Source of the DNA: Planctomycetia bacterium
GTDB taxonomy: Bacteria; Planctomycetota; Phycisphaerae; UBA1845; UTPLA1
Direction of reading: 5' to 3'
NCBI GenBank assembly: GCA_015200345.1
Contig: CP054187.1
Location: forward strand, 2,526,470-2,590,469
DNA length: 64,000 bases
Shown: positions 59,345 through 64,000 of the stretch, one piece after another
Layout of the letters: each line of letters opens with the position of its first letter
How positions within the stretch are numbered: the first letter of the stretch is position 1
Made by a program: the position numbers and the translations under genes
The notes under the pieces: model-generated
What the model was told of the DNA's origin: nothing
The model's input: only the letters and a program-made list of their open reading frames with translations
Databases searched by the model: none

Positions 59345-60661
59345 ATGTCGGATTGGCTCTATCTCTTCATCGGGTTCATCGTCGGCGCGGCGCTGGGTGC
59401 GCTGGGCGCGTGGCGCTTCCTCCGCGCGACGCCGGGGGCCGAGACCGCCGCGCTGAACGCGACGCTGAATGAGCTGCGGTCGCAAGCCGCTGCGCGCGAG
59501 GCGGAGTTGAAGCGCGAGTTGAATGAAGCGCGCACGACAGCTGAACGGCAGCGCGACGTGGCGACGCAGGCGCAGACCAAGCTCGAATCGGCGCGCGAGT
59601 TCTTCGCCGAGCAGCGCCGCCAGATCGATGAGATGGACAAAAAGCTGCGCGAGACGTTCGGCGCGCTGGCGGCCAAGGCGCTGCAAAACAACAATGAGCA
59701 GTTCGTGACTCTCGCCGGTGAGCGGCTCGAGCCGCTTCGTGAGCAGTTGCAGCGCTACGAGCAAAACATCAAATCACTGGAGAAGGCGCGGCAGGAGGCC
59801 TACGGCGGGCTGTCTGAACGGCTCGCATCGCTCGATCAGCGCAGCGAAAAACTGGGCAACGAAGCCGCGCAACTCGTCGCCGCGCTGCGGCAGCCGGGCG
59901 CGAAGGGCAAATGGGGCGAAATCACGCTTCGGCGCATCGTCGAGCTGACGGGCATGTTGCCGCACTGCGATTTTGAGGAGCAGGCGACCACGGCCGGCGG
60001 CCAGCGGCCCGACCTGATCGTGCGCCTGCCGAACAATCGCGTGATCGCGATTGACTCCAAGGTCAACACGACGTCCTATCTCGACGCCGTCGCCGCGACG
60101 GACGACGCCGAGCGAAAGCAACACATGGAGAAATACGCCGCAACGGTCCGCAGCACGCTCAAGGCCCTGGCCGCGAAGGATTACGTCGCAGGCATTCCCG
60201 GCACGCTCGAATTCGTCGTCATGTTCATCCCCGGCGAGGCGTTCTTCTCCGCGGCGCTGACACAGGACCCCGACTTGCTCATCGACGGCGTCGATCAAAA
60301 GGTCATTCTTACCAGCCCCAGCACGCTCATCGCCCTGTTGCTTGCGGTGCGCCACGGCTGGCAGCAGCAGCAGGTCGCCGAGAATGCGCAGCGCATCGCC
60401 GATGCCGGTCGCGAGCTGTACGACCGGCTCATGACGTTCGTGGAACACCTGGAGAAGATACGCCGCGGCCTCGAGATCGCGACAGACGCCTACAACAAGG
60501 CCGTCGGCAGCTGGTCCTCGCGCACGCTTCCTTCGGCCGCGAAGTTGCGCGAGCTGGGCGCCGCGCGGGCCGACGCGCCGGCGCTGGACCTGTCGCCGCT
60601 GGATACATCGCTTCGTCCGGCTCCGGAACCCCCCGAGGCGGATACGCCTTCGCTCGCCTGA
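59345..60661 (+). CDS. rmuC: DNA recombination protein RmuC
   Basis: 438-residue membrane-anchored protein of the RmuC family (PD-(D/E)xK nuclease-like fold), which limits recombination at inverted repeats. N-terminal TM helix (LYLFIGFIVGAALGALGAWR), a coiled coil (about 45-165), then the conserved core: GKWGEITLRRIVELTGMLPH, CDFEEQATTAGGQRPDLIV, IAIDSKVNTTSYLDAVAA, EFVVMFIPGEAFFSAALTQD and ILTSPSTLIALLLAVRHGWQ. The C-terminus has a Pro-rich end (RPAPEPPEADTPSLA). It follows alaS by 66 bases. Confidence 0.94.
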   Translation: MSDWLYLFIGFIVGAALGALGAWRFLRATPGAETAALNATLNELRSQAAAREAELKRELNEARTTAERQRDVATQAQTKLESAREFFAEQRRQIDEMDKKLRETFGALAAKALQNNNEQFVTLAGERLEPLREQLQRYEQNIKSLEKARQEAYGGLSERLASLDQRSEKLGNEAAQLVAALRQPGAKGKWGEITLRRIVELTGMLPHCDFEEQATTAGGQRPDLIVRLPNNRVIAIDSKVNTTSYLDAVAATDDAERKQHMEKYAATVRSTLKALAAKDYVAGIPGTLEFVVMFIPGEAFFSAALTQDPDLLIDGVDQKVILTSPSTLIALLLAVRHGWQQQQVAENAQRIADAGRELYDRLMTFVEHLEKIRRGLEIATDAYNKAVGSWSSRTLPSAAKLRELGAARADAPALDLSPLDTSLRPAPEPPEADTPSLA

Positions 60662-60669
60662 TCGTCGCA

Positions 60670-60700
60670 TTGGGTAATCTGCCCGGCGATTTGTTACAAT
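60670..60700 (+). promoter_or_regulatory. Possible promoter of the M64 peptidase gene
   Basis: TTGGGT (60670-60675), 19-base spacer, TACAAT (60695-60700). It implies a transcript start near 60707, so the peptidase must begin at 60750 or 60792. Confidence 0.4.
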
Positions 60701-60791
60701 GGCGCCTGTGTCGGCCATCAAACGCCACAGGTTGAGTGAGCCAAGTTCCATGATGACCCCTCGCCGGAAACAAACGCAGCGTGAAGACGTG

Positions 60792-62264
60792 ATGCGGCCT
60801 CTTCGTGTCTCGGTGTCTTGGTGCTTTCGTGTCTTCGTTTTCGTATGTTCGTTCTTCGAAGTCATGGGTTTCGCACGGTCGAACGCCCGCGCCGACGACC
60901 CGTCCCGGCCGCGGACCGAGATCATCTATTACGACTCCGTCGACGAGCACGGCAACCTCGCCGGTGGCATGTTGGAGCTGCCGTTCGAGAAGCCCGACTG
61001 GGCCATCAAGCCCGCCTCGCCCGAACTGCGCGACGGGGCCGACAATCGCATCGATCTCGTGATCGTCGGCGATGGCTACACCGCGGCGCAGCAGAGCACG
61101 TTTCATGCGCACGCGGCCTTCGCCATGTCCACGATGTTCACCCAGCAGCCCTTCGCCACCTACGCCCCGCTCTTTCTGATTCATGAGATTGAAGTCATTT
61201 CCATCGAGTCGGGTGTCGATAATGATCCGACCCAGGGAATTCTCAAAAACACCGCGCTCGACATGGCTTTCTGGTGCAACGGCATCGAACGGCTGCTCTG
61301 CGTCAACGTGAACAAAGCCTACAACGCCGCGTCGGCCGCGCCCGACGTCGATCTCGTCCTCGCGCTCGCGAACTCCACCAAGTACGGCGGCGCTGGGTAC
61401 ACAACCTCGGATCTCGCCACGTCCTCCGGCGGCAACGGCGCCGCACCGGAAATCGCCATCCACGAATTCGGACACAGCCTCGGCAACCTCGCCGACGAAT
61501 ACACCTACGGCGGCCCGGTCAACTACACCGGCCCGGAGCCGAGTGCCGTTAACGTGTCCACGCTCAACGCCGCCGCCATGGCCGCCGCCGGCACGAAGTG
61601 GGCCGCCTGGCTGGGAACGAACAATCCCGCCTACGACGGCCTGTGCAGCACGTTCGAGGGCGGCATGTACAGCGAGACCGGCATCTACCGCCCGTCGAAC
61701 AATTCCAAGATGCGCGCCCTGGGCCGGCCGTTCAATCACCCCTCGGCCGAGGCGCTGATCATCGAGATTTACAAGCTCGTCCGCCCGATCGACGACGCGA
61801 CGCCGACGGGAGGCACGCTCAACGGAAGCGAGACCGTGTTTGTGGACCCGGTCGATCCCATCGGCAATCCGCTGGCGATCACGTGGAAGCTGGATGGCGA
61901 CGTGCTGCCCGGCGCGACGGGCGAGACGCTCGATCTGACGACCGTGCCGCTGCCGGCCGGAGCGCACGCGTTGCAGGTGATCGTGCAGGACACGACGACG
62001 CTGGTGAGGAACGAAACCGCGCGGCAGACCTGGATGACCGAGTCGCGCACGTGGAATCTGTTCGTGCCGCTTCGCCCCGGCGACGTGAACTGCGACGGCA
62101 TCGCAGACCTCGACGATGTTTCCGCGCTGGCGTTGGCGCTGCTGGACGCCGCCGAGTACGCCGCGCAATATCCCGATTGCCCGGCGACGCAGGCGGACGT
62201 GAACGGCGATTCGCTGCGCGACGGCGGCGACGTCGCGGCGTTTCTCTCGGTAATCATGCCATAA
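60792..62264 (+). CDS. M64-family metallopeptidase with dockerin-like tail
   Basis: Secreted zinc peptidase, 490 residues from ATG 60792. The zinc motif is in IAIHEFGHSLGNLADEY, which carries the M64 (IgA peptidase-like) form HEFGHSxxxLADEY. NRIDLVIVGDGYTAAQQ near the N-terminus is also family-typical. A beta-rich segment and a dockerin-like tail follow (GDVNCDGIADLDDVSALALA, DVNGDSLRDGGDVAAF, ending VIMP). The signal peptide (RPLRVSVSWCFRVFVFVCSF) is encoded by a T/G-rich simple repeat. Starts at 60750 or 60753 are alternatives. The stop codon overlaps the btpA start as TAATG. Confidence 0.88.
   Translation: MRPLRVSVSWCFRVFVFVCSFFEVMGFARSNARADDPSRPRTEIIYYDSVDEHGNLAGGMLELPFEKPDWAIKPASPELRDGADNRIDLVIVGDGYTAAQQSTFHAHAAFAMSTMFTQQPFATYAPLFLIHEIEVISIESGVDNDPTQGILKNTALDMAFWCNGIERLLCVNVNKAYNAASAAPDVDLVLALANSTKYGGAGYTTSDLATSSGGNGAAPEIAIHEFGHSLGNLADEYTYGGPVNYTGPEPSAVNVSTLNAAAMAAAGTKWAAWLGTNNPAYDGLCSTFEGGMYSETGIYRPSNNSKMRALGRPFNHPSAEALIIEIYKLVRPIDDATPTGGTLNGSETVFVDPVDPIGNPLAITWKLDGDVLPGATGETLDLTTVPLPAGAHALQVIVQDTTTLVRNETARQTWMTESRTWNLFVPLRPGDVNCDGIADLDDVSALALALLDAAEYAAQYPDCPATQADVNGDSLRDGGDVAAFLSVIMP
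60798..60852. repeat. Imperfect CTTCGTGTCT-type simple repeat within the M64 signal-peptide codons
   Basis: Related units CTTCGTGTCT, CGGTGTCTTGG, TTTCGTGTCTTCG and TTTTCGTATGTTCG in a row. On the other strand it reads as KTKTRKHQDTETRR-like sequence, a well-known signature of a dispersed bacterial repeat. Confidence 0.55.
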
Positions 62265-63145
62265 TGGCGACACTATCGAAAACGCATCCGGGCTTGAGCT
62301 TCCTGACCCGGCGCCGCCCGGCGCTGATCGCCATGATCCACGTCGGCGCGCTGCCCGGCACGCCGCGCGCCGAAAAACCCGTCGCCCAACTCGCCGCGCA
62401 GACCGTTCAGGAAGCGAAGCACCTCACCGACAGCGGCGTCGATGCCATCCTTCTGGAGAACATGCACGACGTGCCCTATCTCAACCGCGCCGTCGGCCCG
62501 GAGATCGTTGCGAGCATGACGGCGGTCTGTGCGGCCGTTCGTGCGGCAACCAAACTGCCGCTCGGCGTGCAGGTATTGGCGGGGGCAAATCAGGCGGCGA
62601 TTGCTGTCGCGCAAGCCGCCGGTTGCCAGTTCATCCGCGCCGAGGGGTTTGTCTTTGCGCACGTCGCCGACGAGGGGCTGATGGCCCAGGCCGACGCGGG
62701 TCCGCTGCTTCGATACCGTCGCGCGATCGGCGCGACCGATATCGCCATCCTCGCCGACATCAAGAAGAAGCACTCGGCCCACGCCATCACGGCTGATGTC
62801 GATCTCGCCGAAACGGCCCGCGCCGCGGAATTCTTCGGGGCCGACGGCGTCATCGTGACCGGCACGGCCACCGGAAGCCCCGCCGATCCGAAGGACGTTG
62901 CCGCTGTGCGGAAGGCGGTGGGCGTGCCCGTGCTGGTCGGCTCCGGCGTGACGCCAGACAACCTCGCCGCTTTCGCCCCGCACGCCCACGCGATCATCGT
63001 CGGAAGCTATCTCAAAAAAGACGGCAACTGGCGCAACCCGCCCGATCCGGCGCGCGTTCAATCGATGGTCAAGTCAGTTCAGTCAATTGATTCAAAGAGC
63101 CGATTGCGCAAGCAATCGAATCAGCCGGAGTTTCATCGTCGATAG
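62264..63145 (+). CDS. btpA: BtpA/SgcQ family TIM-barrel protein
   Basis: 293-residue (beta/alpha)8 barrel protein. Family pieces: LIAMIHVGALPGTPRAEKPV, GVDAILLENMHDVPYLNRAV, FIRAEGFVFAHVADEGLMAQ, ILADIKKKHSAHAI, GADGVIVTGTATGSPADP and VPVLVGSGVTPDNLAAFAPH. BtpA is named for a thylakoid biogenesis factor in cyanobacteria, while SgcQ relatives look like nucleoside or sugar enzymes; the reaction here is not known. ATG 62264 overlaps the preceding stop (TAATG). The last 16 codons (SRLRKQSNQPEFHRR) lie in a terminator stem-loop. Confidence 0.87.
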   Translation: MATLSKTHPGLSFLTRRRPALIAMIHVGALPGTPRAEKPVAQLAAQTVQEAKHLTDSGVDAILLENMHDVPYLNRAVGPEIVASMTAVCAAVRAATKLPLGVQVLAGANQAAIAVAQAAGCQFIRAEGFVFAHVADEGLMAQADAGPLLRYRRAIGATDIAILADIKKKHSAHAITADVDLAETARAAEFFGADGVIVTGTATGSPADPKDVAAVRKAVGVPVLVGSGVTPDNLAAFAPHAHAIIVGSYLKKDGNWRNPPDPARVQSMVKSVQSIDSKSRLRKQSNQPEFHRR

Positions 63146-63172
63146 TCGATTGCTCGCGCGATCGGCTTTTTT
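63098..63172 (+). terminator. Terminator overlapping the 3' end of btpA
   Basis: A 22-base stem (63098-63119 against 63146-63167; two G-U type mismatches) around a 26-base loop, followed by a run of T (63166-63172). The left arm and loop are inside the btpA reading frame; the stop codon is at 63143-63145. Confidence 0.7.
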
Positions 63173-63409
63173 GTGACGACGCGTACGGGTAGACCGCGTC
63201 GACTTTCGAACTTTTCACAGCCTCGCTCGTAATCTTGCCGGCGATCCATTGATCCGCCGGCTGCATCGGCTAGTCTACCGCCCGGCGCCGCGAGATCACG
63301 CAACGCCGCGACCGTCAGGAGAGCGGGTTCTTGCTTGCCTCTTGGCATTCGTGTCGGGATCAACGCATCGAGGCAATCACAACCGTCCGCCCCCATCGGA
63401 GTACTCCAC

Positions 63410-64000
63410 GTGTCATTCAGTTCACGCAGCCGCAGCAGCAGTTTCTGGCCCATCGCAGCGGCCGTCGTCGTCGCCGCCAGCATCTGGGGCCTGTACGCAT
63501 GGCGCGCCACCGACTCGGGCAATAGCCCGGCCGAGCAGGTCGCGCAAGGGCAGGACGCCGCAACCGGTGAATCCGATTCAGACGGCGCTTCGCATCTGGT
63601 CTCTCTCCGCGCGACTCGGCCCGCACAACCCGCGACGCCGCTCCAATCCGGCTCGCTCGTCTCCAATGGGCAGATACCGACCCCCGGCGAGACCGGTTCG
63701 GTCTCGGGAGGCGATTCCGATGCACAGGAAATTCGTACGAATGCATCGGTTGCATGGGCCAATCGCCCGCTCTCGATCAGCGAAAGCCGCGACGGTGGCG
63801 TCACGGTTCAGTTGCCCGATTCACCCGGCGCGGCCGAGATGGAACGCGCTCGCGCCGTCATGGCCAAGGGCGATCTGCTGGGAGCGCGCGGCCTGCTCTC
63901 CCTCGCGTTGAAGAGCGGTCTGTCTGAAGCCGACGAAGAATTCGCCCGCGGCGAGCTGGGTCGCATCGCCGATGTCCTGCTCTTTTCCCGAGCGACCAAC
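63410..64000 (+). CDS. Membrane-anchored protein, N-terminal part only (cut by the right edge)
   Basis: From GTG 63410 (CGGAG upstream) the frame stays open to the window end: 197 codons. It begins VSFSSRSRSSSFWPIAAAVV, with one TM helix (FWPIAAAVVVAASIWGLYAW), followed by a long low-complexity linker rich in Ser, Gly, Asp and Pro. A helical domain begins at about residue 145: MERARAVMAKGDLLGARGLL, SLALKSGLSEADEEFARGEL, GRIADVLLFSRATN, which resembles the pre-LysM helical region of planctomycete cell-envelope proteins. A LysM or peptidoglycan-binding domain may lie beyond the edge (inference). Confidence 0.6.
   Translation, partial: MSFSSRSRSSSFWPIAAAVVVAASIWGLYAWRATDSGNSPAEQVAQGQDAATGESDSDGASHLVSLRATRPAQPATPLQSGSLVSNGQIPTPGETGSVSGGDSDAQEIRTNASVAWANRPLSISESRDGGVTVQLPDSPGAAEMERARAVMAKGDLLGARGLLSLALKSGLSEADEEFARGELGRIADVLLFSRATN

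Noticed and set aside
60429..62273. 614-codon minus-strand open frame
   Set aside because: Antisense to rmuC and the M64 peptidase. It contains the HRDTK-like text of the simple repeat and nothing else recognisable.

Overview
The window is about 63-65% G+C with dense, mostly short-spaced genes and no rRNA, tRNA, CRISPR array, transposase or phage genes that I can recognise. It looks like a chromosome segment of a planctomycete (Planctomycetota, probably Phycisphaerae-like; this is inference). Reasons: three exported proteins carry dockerin-like C-terminal tails of the type common in that phylum, there is a PEP-CTERM protein, a PQQ-propeller protein begins with the WPQWRGPNRD motif, bacterial microcompartment shell genes lie at the left edge, and outer-membrane functions are present (WaaF, a WaaP-like kinase, an LptF/LptG permease). 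Many genes start with GTG or TTG, and several appear to be read from leaderless messages.

Layout. 0-1 kb: a tandem-domain microcompartment shell protein, plus the first seven codons of a second shell protein running off the left edge. 1-6.4 kb: two secreted metallopeptidases (M1 with a dockerin tail; M16). 6.4-8.4 kb: thiol peroxidase, a 43-residue hydrophobic peptide, thioredoxin and a Cys-rich lipoprotein. 8.4-15.4 kb: a six-gene MacAB/Lol-type export operon, read leftward, whose permease pair is duplicated (ATPase, B', A', B, A, adaptor). 15.7-22.9 kb: pyrophosphatase, a PEP-CTERM protein behind a consensus sigma-54 promoter, a translationally coupled cysC-PHP phosphatase pair, a DUF1015 protein, an OleA/FabH-like condensing enzyme and a lipoprotein. 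23-28.6 kb: LptF/LptG permease, SGNH-TPR protein, adenine deaminase. 28.7-32.7 kb: rpsP-trmD-rplS-yraN, then tatD and a ROK kinase. 33-38.9 kb: a run of envelope or stress type genes (fasciclin, DUF378, lipocalin, SDR-DUF2867, PQQ propeller, SRPBCC, response regulator). 39-49.3 kb: membrane protein, FG-GAP lipoprotein, DsbD, RNase Y with a long leader, WaaP-like kinase, WaaF. 49.5-56.2 kb: fabI, an unknown protein, a Nudix protein, a dockerin-tailed protein, an anchored protein, and an HPt plus REC-GGDEF signalling pair. 56.2-64 kb: alaS with a palindromic insertion, rmuC, an M64 peptidase with a dockerin tail, btpA, and the start of a membrane-anchored protein cut by the right edge.

How the genes work together. 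Most are housekeeping functions (translation, RNA turnover, envelope building, redox). The most informative linkages are: CysC (makes PAPS) overlapping by ATGA with a PHP phosphatase of the family that removes the 3'-phosphate of pAp, which suggests a PAPS/PAP cycle; the duplicated permease pair served by one visible ATPase and one adaptor; the sigma-54 site in front of the PEP-CTERM gene; and the HPt next to a c-di-GMP cyclase response regulator. Repeats are an unusual share of the interest: a 115-bp inverted-repeat element, two related AT-edged inverted repeats, several GC palindromes (one inside alaS) and a T/G-rich simple repeat that appears to have become part of a signal peptide.
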